A DNA stretch of 64,000 nucleotides. It comes from an uncultured Oscillibacter sp. (lineage in GTDB: Bacteria; Bacillota; Clostridia; Oscillospirales; Oscillospiraceae). The notes under the pieces were generated by a model. It did no database searches, had not been told where the DNA came from, and was given only the letters and a program-made list of their open reading frames with translations. Below are positions 1 through 7,918 of the stretch, in pieces. The DNA is taken from contig CANPTW010000004.1 of the NCBI GenBank assembly GCA_947577075.1, positions 1 through 64,000 of the forward strand. Reading direction: 5' to 3'. Every line of letters begins with the position of its first letter. Position 1 is the stretch's first letter. A program made the position numbers and the translations under genes.

Positions 1-332
1 AGTACAGCGCCGCCCCGGTGCCCACCACGTACTGGCCCGCCGCGCCGATGTTGAACAGGCCCACCTTATAGGCGAAGAGCACCGACAGGCTGCACATCAG
101 CAGCGGGGCGGTCTTCACCAGGGTGCTCCCGAAGTAGCGGAGCTGGGCCGTGGACTTGGAATACGTCATGAAGTTTTCCACGATGGCCAGAATGGCCCCG
201 TTGGCCCCGGCGGGATTGATAATCATCAGGGCGATATAGCCCACCAGCAGTCCCAGCAGAATGCACAGCAGCGAGGCCAGCAGGGACTGGACCGCACCGT
301 TGCGCAGCAGGGAGGTCTTTTCTTTTTTCATG
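1..332 (-). CDS. Nucleoside ABC transporter permease, partial (N-terminal 110 aa)
   Basis: This is the start of an inner-membrane permease of the BMP-family (nucleoside/sugar) ABC importers. The ATG at 332 lies two bases after the stop of the ATPase gene, so the two are translationally coupled. The visible part begins with a short basic cytoplasmic stretch (MKKEKTSLLRN) and a hydrophobic segment at about residues 14-36. It continues through conserved-looking YKVGLFNIGAAGQY near the window edge, a motif typical of this permease family. The gene runs off the left edge, so full length and any second permease cannot be seen. The neighbours (binding protein, double-domain ATPase, deoD, deoC) point to nucleoside import. 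Family membership is clear; the exact substrate is inferred. Confidence 0.85.
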
Positions 333-334
333 CC

Positions 335-1873
335 TTACGCCCCCTTCTTTTTCGCGCCGGCCATGTAAAGGCCCAGCTCTTCCACCGTGACGCTCTTGGG
401 ATCGAACTCGCCCACGATCTCCCCCTCGTACATGACGAGGATGCGGTCCGAGACGTTCATGACCTCGTCCAGCTCCAGGCTGACCAGCAGCACGCCCTTT
501 CCGGCGTCCCGCTGGGCCACAATCTGCTTGTGTATGTACTCAATGGCGCCCACGTCCAGGCCCCGGGTGGGCTGGACGGCGATGAGCAGCTCCGGGTCCT
601 TGTCGATCTCCCGGGCAATGATGGCCTTCTGCTGGTTGCCGCCGGACATGCTCCGGGCCGCAGTCACAGGGCCCTGGCCGGACCGGACGTCGTACTGGTC
701 AATCAGCCCCACGGCATATTCCCGGATGGCCTTCCGCTTCAAAAAGCCCGCCGGGGAAACAAAGTGGCTCTCAAAATAGCGCTGGAGCACCATGTTGTCC
801 TCCAGGCTGTAGTCCAGGACCAGGCCGTGCTTGTGCCGGTCCTCGGGAATGTGGCTCATGCCGGAGGTGTTCCGCTTGCGGATGGGGGCCTTGGTGATGT
901 CCTGGCCGTTCAGCACCAGCGTCCCCTCCTTCAGGGGCTCCAGTCCGGAGATGCCGTAAACCAGCTCCGTCTGCCCGTTGCCGTCAATGCCGGCAATGCA
1001 GACGATCTCACCCCGGCGGACCTGGAAAGAGACATTTTTCACCGCGTTGTTTCCGTGGCGCTTTGAGGCGACGGTGATGCCCTTTACGTCCAGAACGACC
1101 TCGCCGGGCTTGGCGGGGACCTTCTCGACGGCAAAGCTGACGTCCCGGCCCACCATCATCCGGCTCAGCTCCTCCTGGCTGGTTTCCGCAATGTTGACGG
1201 TGCCGATGTACTTGCCCTTCCGCAGCACGGAGCAGCGGTTCGCAACGGACATGATCTCGTTGAGCTTGTGGGAGATGAAGAGGATGCTCTTGCCCTCGGC
1301 GGAGAGGTTCTTCATGATCTGCATCAGCTCGTCGATCTCCTGGGGGGTCAGCACGGCGGTGGGCTCGTCGAAGATCAGGATCTCATTTTCCCGGTACAGC
1401 ATCTTCAAAATCTCGGTGCGCTGCTGCATGCCCACGGTGATGTCCTCCACCAGGGCGTCCGGGTCCACATGCAGCCCATACTTCTCGGAGAGGGACACCA
1501 CCTTTTCCCGGGCCTCCCCCTTCTGGAGGAAGCCGTGCTTGCAGGGCTCCACGCCCATGATGATGTTGTCCAGAACGGTGAAGCACTCCACCAGCTTGAA
1601 GTGCTGGTGGACCATGCCGATCCCCAGGTCGTTGGCGTCGTTGGGGTCCTTGATGGAGACTACCTGGCCGTCCTTTTTGATGACGCCCTCCTCCGGCTGG
1701 TACAGGCCGAAGAGCACGCTCATCAGCGTGGATTTCCCGGCGCCGTTTTCGCCAAGCAGGGCATGGATCTCCCCCTTTTTCAGCTGCAGGGTGATATTGT
1801 CGTTGGCCACGATGCCGGGGAACCGCTTGGTAATGTTCAGCATCTCAATGGCGTAACTCTGTTCCAATTTCAC
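335..1873 (-). CDS. Nucleoside/sugar ABC transporter ATP-binding protein (two NBDs)
   Basis: This cytoplasmic ATPase of a BMP-type importer (B. subtilis NupO / RbsA-like architecture) carries two nucleotide-binding domains in one chain of about 512 residues. The first has a canonical Walker A (GENGAGKS, about 41-48) and a LIFDEPTAVLTP Walker B stretch. The second has a degenerate Walker A (GIDGNGQTE, about 295) but an intact MSGGNQQK signature, as is normal in the family. I chose the GTG at 1873 because AAGGAGG precedes it by five bases and the homologous region begins just after; an upstream ATG reading also exists. A sigma-A-like promoter lies directly upstream. It powers the permease that follows and is presumably fed by the BmpA-type lipoprotein upstream. 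Confidence 0.93.
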   Translation of the reverse strand: MKLEQSYAIEMLNITKRFPGIVANDNITLQLKKGEIHALLGENGAGKSTLMSVLFGLYQPEEGVIKKDGQVVSIKDPNDANDLGIGMVHQHFKLVECFTVLDNIIMGVEPCKHGFLQKGEAREKVVSLSEKYGLHVDPDALVEDITVGMQQRTEILKMLYRENEILIFDEPTAVLTPQEIDELMQIMKNLSAEGKSILFISHKLNEIMSVANRCSVLRKGKYIGTVNIAETSQEELSRMMVGRDVSFAVEKVPAKPGEVVLDVKGITVASKRHGNNAVKNVSFQVRRGEIVCIAGIDGNGQTELVYGISGLEPLKEGTLVLNGQDITKAPIRKRNTSGMSHIPEDRHKHGLVLDYSLEDNMVLQRYFESHFVSPAGFLKRKAIREYAVGLIDQYDVRSGQGPVTAARSMSGGNQQKAIIAREIDKDPELLIAVQPTRGLDVGAIEYIHKQIVAQRDAGKGVLLVSLELDEVMNVSDRILVMYEGEIVGEFDPKSVTVEELGLYMAGAKKKGA

Positions 1874-1928
1874 AACCTCCTCCTTCTCTGTTTCCCGGAA
1901 CCGTCTGTGGGAAAATCGGTTCTCGTTC

Positions 1929-1957
1929 ATTATACCATATCCCCCCGGAGATTTCAA
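1929..1957 (-). promoter_or_regulatory. Sigma-A-type promoter for the ATPase-permease genes
   Basis: Read on the minus strand there is a -35 TTGAAA (1952-1957), a 17-bp spacer and a perfect -10 TATAAT (1929-1934). It sits between the bmpA terminator and the ATPase start. It gives the ATPase and permease transcription independent of the binding protein. Confidence 0.75.
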
Positions 1958-2016
1958 AGGAATTTTTGCAAATTTTCACAAAGTTGACCTTTCCTATCCA
2001 CAAACCCCGCCCACGC

Positions 2017-2049
2017 AAAAAGCGAGGACGGGAATGTCCCGTCCTCGCT
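2017..2049 (-). terminator. Intrinsic terminator after bmpA
   Basis: A perfect 13-bp stem (2021-2033 with 2037-2049) and a three-base loop are followed on the minus strand by a short T run. It lies 16 bases downstream of the bmpA stop. It should end or attenuate the highly expressed binding-protein transcript before the ATPase gene. Confidence 0.85.
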
Positions 2050-2064
2050 GGCTTGAGGGGTTTT

Positions 2065-3261
2065 TTACTTGATGTTGCCCAGATCGTTGACCGTGATATT
2101 GGAGACGGCGGGCAGGGCGGAGATGTCGTCGGATACGGTAATCTTGCCGTCGAACATATCCTTCACCAGGGCCTTGTAGTCGTCCTGAGAGAAGCCGTCG
2201 CCCCACTGGGTGGTGTCCATGGGCAGCAGGACATAGTTGGCGCTGGGATCGTCGCCGGAGACCAGGCCCAGGGCCTCGGCCTTGCCGCCGTAGTTGGCGA
2301 AGTTGCCCGCGGCCACTTCGTCCAGCATGTGGTTGACGGTGGCGGCCAGGCCCTTCATGGCGGAGGTCAGGGTCACGCCCTCGCCGTAGGCGGCGTCCAG
2401 GGTGAAGCTCTGGTCCACGTCCACGCCGATGACCTTGGTCCCGGGGACCTTGGCGGCCGCCTCACCGGCGGAGGTGCAGATGCCGCCGCCGCAGGCGAAG
2501 ACCGCCTGAACGCCCAGGTTCTGATACCAGTTGTCCGCATAAGCGGTGATGTCGGGATCCCCGAAGAACTGGTTGCCGTAAACATACTCGACCGTGGCGT
2601 CCACGCCCAGCTCGCCGGCGGCGGCGTCCACGCCCTGGACGAAGCCGTAGCCGAAGCGCTGCACGGCGGGAACGGCCATGCCGCCCAGGTAGCCCAGATG
2701 GGTGTAGCCCAGCTTCACGGCGGCGACGCCGGCCATGTAGCCGCAGAGCTCTTCCTTATAGACGGCGCAGTACACGTTGCTGGGAACCGTTCCGCCCACG
2801 TCGCCCTCGCTGACGTCCAGGGCGATGAAGGTGATATCGGGATAGACGTCGGCCGTCTGGGTGATGGTTTCGCCGAAGGCAAAGCCGGGCATGACGATGA
2901 CGTTGTAATCCTCGTCGGCGGCCTTCTCCACCATGGCCACGCGCTCGGCGGTGGAGTCCCCGGCGGGCTTGTAGTAGGTAAAGGGCACCCCGTTGGCCTC
3001 GCACCAGGCCTTGGAGGCCTCGTAGGTGGTCTGGTTAAAGGACTGGTCCGTGATATCGCCGTAGTCCGTGATCATGGCGACCCGGATGTCGGCCCCGCCC
3101 TCAGAACCGCCGTCGTCGGCGGGGGTGGCGTCGGCGGGTTCCTGCTGCTGGCTGCCGCCGTCGGCGGGGGCGCCATCGTCCGTCTTGCCGGAGTCGCCGC
3201 CGCAGGCGGCCAGGGACAGAACCATCGCCAAAGTCAGCAGGATTGCAAATAACTTCTTCAT
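2065..3261 (-). CDS. BMP family nucleoside-binding lipoprotein
   Basis: This is the extracytoplasmic substrate-binding lipoprotein of the adjacent ABC importer (Bmp family, PF02608, as in B. subtilis NupN and spirochaete BmpA/PnrA). The chosen ATG at 3261 follows a GGAAGG-type ribosome binding site and begins a lipoprotein signal peptide with lipobox LAAC, so Cys20 would be the lipidated N terminus. A Gly/Asp/Gln-rich linker of about 30 residues precedes the periplasmic-binding fold, which opens with IRVAMITDYGDITDQSFNQ. The mature length of about 380 residues is normal. It has its own promoter at 3327-3355 and terminator at 2017-2049. Purine nucleoside is the likely ligand given deoD and deoC upstream, but that is inference. 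Confidence 0.93.
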   Translation of the reverse strand: MKKLFAILLTLAMVLSLAACGGDSGKTDDGAPADGGSQQQEPADATPADDGGSEGGADIRVAMITDYGDITDQSFNQTTYEASKAWCEANGVPFTYYKPAGDSTAERVAMVEKAADEDYNVIVMPGFAFGETITQTADVYPDITFIALDVSEGDVGGTVPSNVYCAVYKEELCGYMAGVAAVKLGYTHLGYLGGMAVPAVQRFGYGFVQGVDAAAGELGVDATVEYVYGNQFFGDPDITAYADNWYQNLGVQAVFACGGGICTSAGEAAAKVPGTKVIGVDVDQSFTLDAAYGEGVTLTSAMKGLAATVNHMLDEVAAGNFANYGGKAEALGLVSGDDPSANYVLLPMDTTQWGDGFSQDDYKALVKDMFDGKITVSDDISALPAVSNITVNDLGNIK

Positions 3262-3326
3262 GGGTATCAACCTTCCTTCCATATGTTCCCCCCAAAAACG
3301 GAGGTGGGCCTCAGCGGGCCAAGCCC

Positions 3327-3355
3327 ATTATAACAATTCCTTCCCAGGATTTCAA
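3327..3355 (-). promoter_or_regulatory. Sigma-A-type promoter for bmpA
   Basis: On the minus strand, -35 TTGAAA (3350-3355), a 17-bp spacer and -10 TATAAT (3327-3332) lie 66 bases before the bmpA start. The elements are close to consensus, in keeping with strong expression of a binding protein. Confidence 0.78.
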
Positions 3356-3445
3356 CCGGATTTCCAAAATGTTTTCCTTTTCGCCAAACTTCCGGAAAAG
3401 CTCCATCGTTTCCCACAAAAACCGCGGGGGTTCCTTCGGCACTTT

Positions 3446-4162
3446 TTACCGTTTCGCCATCCGCACGGCGGTCTCCAGGGCAATTTCCATCATCTGCGTC
3501 AGGGAGCCCTGCCGCTCCGCCGGGGAGAGCTCCTCCTTGGTGACCAGATTGTCGGTGACGGTGCAGATGGTCAGGGCACGCTTCCCCGCCTCGGCGGCGG
3601 TGGCGTAGAGGCCCGCCGTCTCCATGTCGATGGCCAGCACCCCCATGGGGGCCCACTCCAGTCCGCCGCCCGTTTTGTGGTAAAACACGTCGGAGCTGAG
3701 GATATTCCCCACCGGGGGCTCCACGCCCCGTTCCCGGGCCGCGGCCACGGCGGTCTCCAGCAGCGTGAAGTCCGCAATGGGGGCGAAGACGCCGGGGAGG
3801 CCGAAGTGGCGGGCAAAGCCGGAATCCGTGCAGGCCCCCTGGGCGATCACCAGGTCCCGGAGCTTCAGCTTTGCGCTGAGGGCCCCGGTGGTGCCCACCC
3901 GGATGATGTTCTCCACGCCGTAGAAGTGGAAGAGCTCATGGGCGTAAATGCCGATGCTGGGGATCCCCATGCCGGAGGCCATGGCGGAAACCTCCACGCC
4001 CCGGTAGGTTCCCGTCCAGCCCTGGATGCCCCGGACGTTGTTCACCAGCCGGGGCTTTTCCAGGAAGGTTTCCGCGATGAACTTCGCCCGGAGGGGGTCG
4101 CCGGGCATGAGGACGGTCTTGGCAAAATCGCCCGGGCCGGCCTCGTTGTGGGGGGTTCCCAT
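3446..4162 (-). CDS. deoD: Purine-nucleoside phosphorylase
   Basis: This cytosolic enzyme splits purine (deoxy)nucleosides with phosphate into free base and (deoxy)ribose 1-phosphate. The 238-residue length and motifs fit the bacterial hexameric DeoD type. An early His (HNEAG), the phosphate-binding MPGDPLRAK stretch, RVGTTGAL, the nucleoside-contacting DMETAGLY and the catalytic-Asp region TVTDNL are all visible. It starts one base after the deoC stop, so the pair is coupled. Together they take imported deoxynucleosides to deoxyribose phosphate and then to glyceraldehyde 3-phosphate and acetaldehyde. A phosphopentomutase needed to link the two steps is not in the window. Confidence 0.95.
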   Translation of the reverse strand: MGTPHNEAGPGDFAKTVLMPGDPLRAKFIAETFLEKPRLVNNVRGIQGWTGTYRGVEVSAMASGMGIPSIGIYAHELFHFYGVENIIRVGTTGALSAKLKLRDLVIAQGACTDSGFARHFGLPGVFAPIADFTLLETAVAAARERGVEPPVGNILSSDVFYHKTGGGLEWAPMGVLAIDMETAGLYATAAEAGKRALTICTVTDNLVTKEELSPAERQGSLTQMMEIALETAVRMAKR

Positions 4163-4163
4163 G

Positions 4164-4820
4164 TCAGCCCTCCAGGGCCTTCACGGCCTTGACGATGCGG
4201 CTGGTGCCCAGGCGGGAGGCCCCCAGATTGATGAAGTCCTCCGCGTCCTTCAAATCCGCGATGCCCCCGGCGGCCTTGATTTTCACATTCGGCCCGATGT
4301 GCTTTGCAAACAGGGCCACGTCCTCCCGGGTGGCTCCGCCGCCGCCGAAGCCGGTGGAGGTCTTGATATAGTCCGCGCCGGAGGCGGTGACGATCTCGCA
4401 CATTTTCACCTTTTCCTCGTCGGTGAGGAGGCAGCATTCGATGATGACCTTCAAAAGCCTGCCCTTGCAGGCGTCCTTGACGGCCTTGATCTCCGCCAGG
4501 AGCTCGTCCCACTTCCGGTCCTTCACCCAGCCGATGTTGATGACCATGTCCACCTCTTCCGCCCCGTTGTCCACTGCGTCGGAGGCCATGAAGCATTTGG
4601 CCGCGGTGGTGTCATAGCCGTTGGGGAAGCCGATGACGGTGCAGATGGCCAGCTTCCCTTCCACGTACGCCGCCGCCGGCTTCACGTAGCTGGCCGGGAT
4701 GCAGACGCTGGCGCATTCATACCGGATTCCATCGTCGCAGATGGCCTGGATCTCCTTCCAAGTGGCGCCCTGGGCCAGGAGGGTGTGGTCGCACTTTCCA
4801 AGAATCTCCTTCAGTTCCAT
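4164..4820 (-). CDS. deoC: Deoxyribose-phosphate aldolase
   Basis: This TIM-barrel class I aldolase cleaves 2-deoxyribose 5-phosphate to glyceraldehyde 3-phosphate and acetaldehyde. The Schiff-base lysine is Lys153 in YIKTSTGF, followed by the phosphate-binding GGGGAT loop. The conserved DMVINIGW strand (about 91-98) and the early CDHTLL motif are also present. The 218-residue length is typical. It is the first gene of the nucleoside cluster, directly behind a 17-bp-spacer promoter. No operator for a DeoR-type repressor was recognised. Confidence 0.96.
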   Translation of the reverse strand: MELKEILGKCDHTLLAQGATWKEIQAICDDGIRYECASVCIPASYVKPAAAYVEGKLAICTVIGFPNGYDTTAAKCFMASDAVDNGAEEVDMVINIGWVKDRKWDELLAEIKAVKDACKGRLLKVIIECCLLTDEEKVKMCEIVTASGADYIKTSTGFGGGGATREDVALFAKHIGPNVKIKAAGGIADLKDAEDFINLGASRLGTSRIVKAVKALEG

Positions 4821-4890
4821 TTCAGCGTTCTCCTTTACCTTTATGATATCGTGATCGCATCCGCCTGCCGCGGGAAAGGTCTACCCTTGA

Positions 4891-4919
4891 ATTGTACCAG
4901 ACTTTTCCGGATTTGTCCA
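4891..4919 (-). promoter_or_regulatory. Sigma-A-type promoter for deoC-deoD
   Basis: On the minus strand, -35 TGGACA (4914-4919), a 17-bp spacer and -10 TACAAT (4891-4896) lie 70 bases before the deoC start. It is divergent from the protease promoter at 4932. Confidence 0.7.
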
Positions 4920-4931
4920 GTCCGTCCCCCC

Positions 4932-4960
4932 TTGCAAAGCCCGGCGCAACGTGCTACAAT
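4932..4960 (+). promoter_or_regulatory. Sigma-A-type promoter for the secreted protease
   Basis: -35 TTGCAA (4932-4937), a 17-bp spacer and -10 TACAAT (4955-4960) end 30 bases before the ATG at 4991. It is back to back with the deoC promoter, only 12 bases away, so the two could share a regulator. Confidence 0.75.
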
Positions 4961-4990
4961 ATGACGAATATTCTTTACGGAGGCTTACCC

Positions 4991-6208
4991 ATGAAAAAAC
5001 GAATTCTTTCCCTGCTCTGCGCCTTGACCCTTCTTCTGGGCGCGGTTCCCTCCGCCGCCGCCCTGGAGGGGGAATCCCGGCAGGCGGCCAAAACCCTGGC
5101 GTCCCTTCAGCTCATCGACGCCGTCCCCTCCCAGGAGGAGCTGAACGGCCCCGCTGCCCGCATCCAGGCCACGGAGCTGCTGGTGCGGCTCTACGGCGTC
5201 ACGGCGGCCCGGCGGGAGGTCGGCGCCCAGGACTACGCCGTTTCCAAGGGCTGGGTCACCGTCACCCGCGGCCAGAAGGAGCCCATTCCCACCTCCGAGT
5301 TCTGCGCCTGCCTGCTGCGCCAGCTGGGCTACGAGGGCTTTGACGACGCCGACGCCGCCCTCTTCGCCCGGCGCATTGCCCTGATCTCCCGGGATTACGG
5401 CGAAATCCTGACCCTGGGGGACCTGTACCAGCTGGTCCGGGACGCCCTGGCCTTCCCCGACCGGGAGGGCGTGACGCCGGCCAGGCGCCTGGTGGACGCC
5501 GGCCTCTGCACCGCGGAGCAGATTGAGGACCTCTTCCCGGAGGAGATGACCGCCCGGCAGATCGCCGACCGCCATATGGCCGCCGCCTTCCGGCTGGACG
5601 TCTACTACACGGACAAGGCCTATCAGAACAACCGGCGGAGCAACGGCGGAAGCGGCTTCTTCGTCTCCGCCGACGGCCTGGCCGTGACCAACTACCACGC
5701 CATCGAAAATGCCGTCCACGCCACCGCAACCCTGATCACCGGAGAGACCTGCGAGGTGGAGCGCGTCCTCTTTTACGACGCCGACGCCGACCTGGCCCTC
5801 CTCCGGATCGCCCGGACCACCCGGGACGGGAAGACCGCCATCCCCCTCTTCTCCTTCCTGGAGCTGGCGGAAGACCCGGAGCTCCGCCGGGGCGACCAGG
5901 TCTATACCATCGGCGTGCCCCTGGGCCTCACCCTGGCCATCAGCGACGGCGTCGTCAGCGCGGTGGACCATGCGGCGGAGGGCTTCTCCTTCCCCTGCGT
6001 CATCAACACCGCGGACATCTCCCACGGCAGCAGCGGAGGCGTACTGATGAACGTCTACGGCCACGTGGTGGGCGTCACCACCGGAGCCTATTCCGCCGGA
6101 AACAACCTGTACATCTCCGTGCCCCTCACCCCCATTCAGGAGGCGGACTGGACCGTCGAAGGCGTCACCCTGGCGGAGGTCGTGGAGGAAATGAGCGCCC
6201 GGGAATGA
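4991..6208 (+). CDS. Secreted trypsin-like (S1C/HtrA-type) serine protease
   Basis: An exported protein of about 405 residues. The ATG at 4991 follows GGAGG and starts a Sec signal peptide (MKKRILSLLCALTLLLG, cleavage near the SAAA stretch). Residues of about 25-185 form a helical domain with weak SLH-like character. The C-terminal half is a trypsin fold with the whole catalytic triad: His in TNYHAIE, Asp in DADADLALLRI and Ser in SHGSSGG. There is no PDZ domain and no membrane anchor, unlike classical HtrA/DegP, so it probably acts in the wall or outside the cell. It is a single-gene unit. The protease call is firm; the substrate is unknown. Confidence 0.88.
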   Translation: MKKRILSLLCALTLLLGAVPSAAALEGESRQAAKTLASLQLIDAVPSQEELNGPAARIQATELLVRLYGVTAARREVGAQDYAVSKGWVTVTRGQKEPIPTSEFCACLLRQLGYEGFDDADAALFARRIALISRDYGEILTLGDLYQLVRDALAFPDREGVTPARRLVDAGLCTAEQIEDLFPEEMTARQIADRHMAAAFRLDVYYTDKAYQNNRRSNGGSGFFVSADGLAVTNYHAIENAVHATATLITGETCEVERVLFYDADADLALLRIARTTRDGKTAIPLFSFLELAEDPELRRGDQVYTIGVPLGLTLAISDGVVSAVDHAAEGFSFPCVINTADISHGSSGGVLMNVYGHVVGVTTGAYSAGNNLYISVPLTPIQEADWTVEGVTLAEVVEEMSARE

Positions 6209-6258
6209 ACGGGGCTCCGCCTCTTTACAATTCTCCGGTGAATTTTCCCGAATACCAC

Positions 6259-6287
6259 TTGAAAATGGAGAACGGTTGTGGTAATAT
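6259..6287 (+). promoter_or_regulatory. Sigma-A-type promoter for secG
   Basis: -35 TTGAAA (6259-6264), a 17-bp spacer and -10 TAATAT (6282-6287) lie 57 bases before the secG start codon. Confidence 0.7.
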
Positions 6288-6344
6288 AAAAAATTGTCAA
6301 ACACGTTTCACGCCCTGCGTGATTCGATCTGGAGGTAGAACGTT

Positions 6345-6575
6345 TTGAAAATCGCCATCACCATTTTGCAGCTTCTCTGCGGCCTGGGCATCATCCTGAT
6401 CGTGCTGTTCCAGTCCGGCAAGAGCGCCGGCCTCTCCGGCGCCATCGGCGGCGTGGCCGACTCCTTCCTGGCCAAGAACAAGGCCAAGACCATGGACGCC
6501 AAGCTGGCGCGGGCCACCAAGTGGATCGGGGCCCTGTTCCTGGTTCTCACCCTGGTGCTGCTGATCCTCGGCTGA
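6345..6575 (+). CDS. secG: Preprotein translocase subunit SecG
   Basis: This small inner-membrane subunit of the SecYEG protein-conducting channel stimulates SecA-driven export. The 76-residue protein has the two expected hydrophobic segments (about 3-20 and 58-75). Between them lies the conserved loop QSGKSAGLSGAIGG. The start is TTG at 6345, supported by GGAGGT eight bases upstream; no ATG is available at the right place. It is transcribed alone between its own promoter and a strong terminator; the rnr and smpB genes that often follow secG are absent. Confidence 0.95.
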   Translation: MKIAITILQLLCGLGIILIVLFQSGKSAGLSGAIGGVADSFLAKNKAKTMDAKLARATKWIGALFLVLTLVLLILG

Positions 6576-6585
6576 GAAAACGCGA

Positions 6586-6621
6586 AAAACCGCCTTCCAG
6601 GCTACCCTGGGAGGCGGTTTT
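6586..6621 (+). terminator. Intrinsic terminator after secG
   Basis: An inverted repeat of about 15 bp (AAACCGCC... pairing with ...GGCGGTTT) with a short loop sits 10 bases after the secG stop. The T run is short (TTTT). Confidence 0.8.
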
Positions 6622-6735
6622 GCCTGTCGGGAGCACTTTTCCCAGGCCGGGCGGGGGCGGACCCGGGGGGCGGAAGCTTCCGGGCTGACGCGTCGGAACC
6701 CCCGCCCGCTGAAGGACCCCTCCGCGGCTTCCTCC

Positions 6736-6761
6736 GGAGGCGTTTCCCGCGAAATGCCTCC
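6736..6761. repeat. Small inverted repeat in the secG-lexA gap
   Basis: An 11-bp stem with one G:T pair and a four-base loop (CCGC). There is no T run in the plus direction, so a terminator is doubtful. The rest of 6622-6770 is GC-rich with no gene that I can support. Confidence 0.4.
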
Positions 6762-6771
6762 GAAAAAGTTT

Positions 6772-6785
6772 CAAACAAATGTTTG
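6772..6785. promoter_or_regulatory. LexA (SOS) box
   Basis: The palindrome CAAACAAATGTTTG has perfectly inverted CAAACA/TGTTTG halves. It matches the Gram-positive LexA box pattern CGAAC-N4-GTTCG at all but one position per half. It overlaps the -35 element of the lexA promoter, the expected place for autorepression. Confidence 0.72.
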
Positions 6786-6811
6786 CTTTTTCCCGGCCGC
6801 TGTGCTATACT
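6783..6811 (+). promoter_or_regulatory. lexA promoter
   Basis: -35 TTGCTT (6783-6788), a 17-bp spacer and -10 TATACT (6806-6811). The -35 hexamer is half covered by the palindromic operator, so bound LexA would block RNA polymerase. Confidence 0.72.
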
Positions 6812-6885
6812 GGGGAAAATAGGTTTCCGTTTTATTATCTGTGCCGTGCGTTTCGCCTCTGCCGCGGCATTCAGGAGGTCTTCTT

Positions 6886-7476
6886 ATGGCCAAGCTCACC
6901 CATATGCAGCAGAAAGTCTATGACTACATCGCCGCCTGCATCCAGTCCCAGGGCTACCCCCCTTCCGTGCGGGAGATTGGGGACGCGGTGGGGCTGAAGT
7001 CCCCCTCCACCGTTCATTTCCACCTCAAGCACCTGGAGGAGGCGGGGGTCATTGCCAAGGGCGCCGGAAAAGGCCGGGCCATCGCCCTGACCGAGTCCCC
7101 CGCCCTCAAAAACCAGGTTCCCATCCTGGGCAATGTGGCCGCCGGAAGCCCCATTCTGGCGGAAGAGTGCATTGAGGATTATCTCCCCTTTGACGCCGGG
7201 GGGCGGGAAAATGAGTATTTCGCCCTCCGGGTCCGGGGCGAATCCATGCTGAACGCCGGCATTCTGCCCGGCGACCTGGTGGTGGTCCACAGCCAGCCCA
7301 CCGCCCGGCACGGGGAAATCGTGGTGGCCCTGCTGGAGGACGAGGCCACTGTGAAGCGCCTCTCCCTCCGAAACGGCCAGATCTGGCTGCTGCCGGAGAA
7401 CGACGACTATTCCCCCATCGACGGCACCTATGCCAAGATCCTTGGAAAGGTGGCCGCCGTGGTCCGGCACTATTGA
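6886..7476 (+). CDS. lexA: LexA repressor
   Basis: SOS repressor and self-cleaving protease. The 196-residue protein has an N-terminal winged helix-turn-helix (residues 1-65, with PPSVREIGDAVGLKSPSTVHFHL as recognition region) and a C-terminal S24 peptidase domain. The cleavage bond is Ala86-Gly87 (VAAGSP). The catalytic pair is Ser120 (RGESML) and Lys157 (ATVKRL). I chose the ATG at 6886 because CAGGAGG precedes it; an in-frame upstream ATG lacks a ribosome binding site. A LexA-type operator overlaps its promoter. No sulA/yneA-like or dinB gene is beside it. Confidence 0.97.
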   Translation: MAKLTHMQQKVYDYIAACIQSQGYPPSVREIGDAVGLKSPSTVHFHLKHLEEAGVIAKGAGKGRAIALTESPALKNQVPILGNVAAGSPILAEECIEDYLPFDAGGRENEYFALRVRGESMLNAGILPGDLVVVHSQPTARHGEIVVALLEDEATVKRLSLRNGQIWLLPENDDYSPIDGTYAKILGKVAAVVRHY

Positions 7477-7697
7477 CGGCCTTGGCCGCCCTTGAACCGC
7501 ATCCCCGATTTCTCTTCAATATCCCGTATTCGTGCTCGGGCAATGCCGGATGGGCGGGTTTTTTCCCGCCGGACAAGGCGGTTTTCCGCAGCCATACGGG
7601 CATATTGGGGAAAACGCCCGAAGTTCTGGCGGGGAAAAGCCCGCTTCTGTGCGGCCTTCAACGGTTGTGAAGGCGCCCCTCTAAGCCCGATTCCCGC

Positions 7698-7733
7698 AAA
7701 AGAGCCCGGCTGCCTGGCAGCCGGGCTCTTTTT
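7698..7733. terminator. Bidirectional terminator between lexA and the flagellar operon
   Basis: A near-continuous 17-bp inverted repeat (AAAAGAGCCCGGCTGCC and its complement) has A and T tails on either side, so it can stop transcripts from both directions. The 221 bases between the lexA stop and this hairpin contain only a weak GGCGGG/CCCGCC hairpin with T6 loop (about 7553-7570) and no supportable gene. Confidence 0.85.
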
Positions 7734-7741
7734 AAATCCGC

Positions 7742-7918
7742 TTATGCGTAGGTGTCAATATAGTCGCCGGCTCCGGGGGTGGGAGGAAGCATTTCCAACT
7801 CCCCAATCGCCTGCTGCTCCATATCCGACATCGTCTGCTTCTGCAGGGACATGGCATATTGCGTGGCCAGCCGCGCGGAGCTCATCTCCATAGCGGCAAG
7901 CGCGATATCATTCATCAT
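7742..7918 (-). CDS. YjfB-like small putative motility protein
   Basis: A 58-residue protein whose start overlaps the csrA stop by 11 bases. The first ATG (7918) is spaced correctly from AAAGGAGG; a second ATG follows at once. The sequence is helical and rich in Ala, Met and Gln (DIALAAMEMSSARLATQYAMSL...). It resembles the YjfB family of small proteins found beside motility genes in Bacillus and clostridia. Its function is unknown. It is the last gene of the flgM operon and ends right at the bidirectional terminator. Confidence 0.7.
   Translation of the reverse strand: MMNDIALAAMEMSSARLATQYAMSLQKQTMSDMEQQAIGELEMLPPTPGAGDYIDTYA

Noticed and set aside
7477..7697. Possible small genes after lexA
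   Set aside because: The open frames here are short, without ribosome binding sites or recognisable sequence, and run into the terminator.
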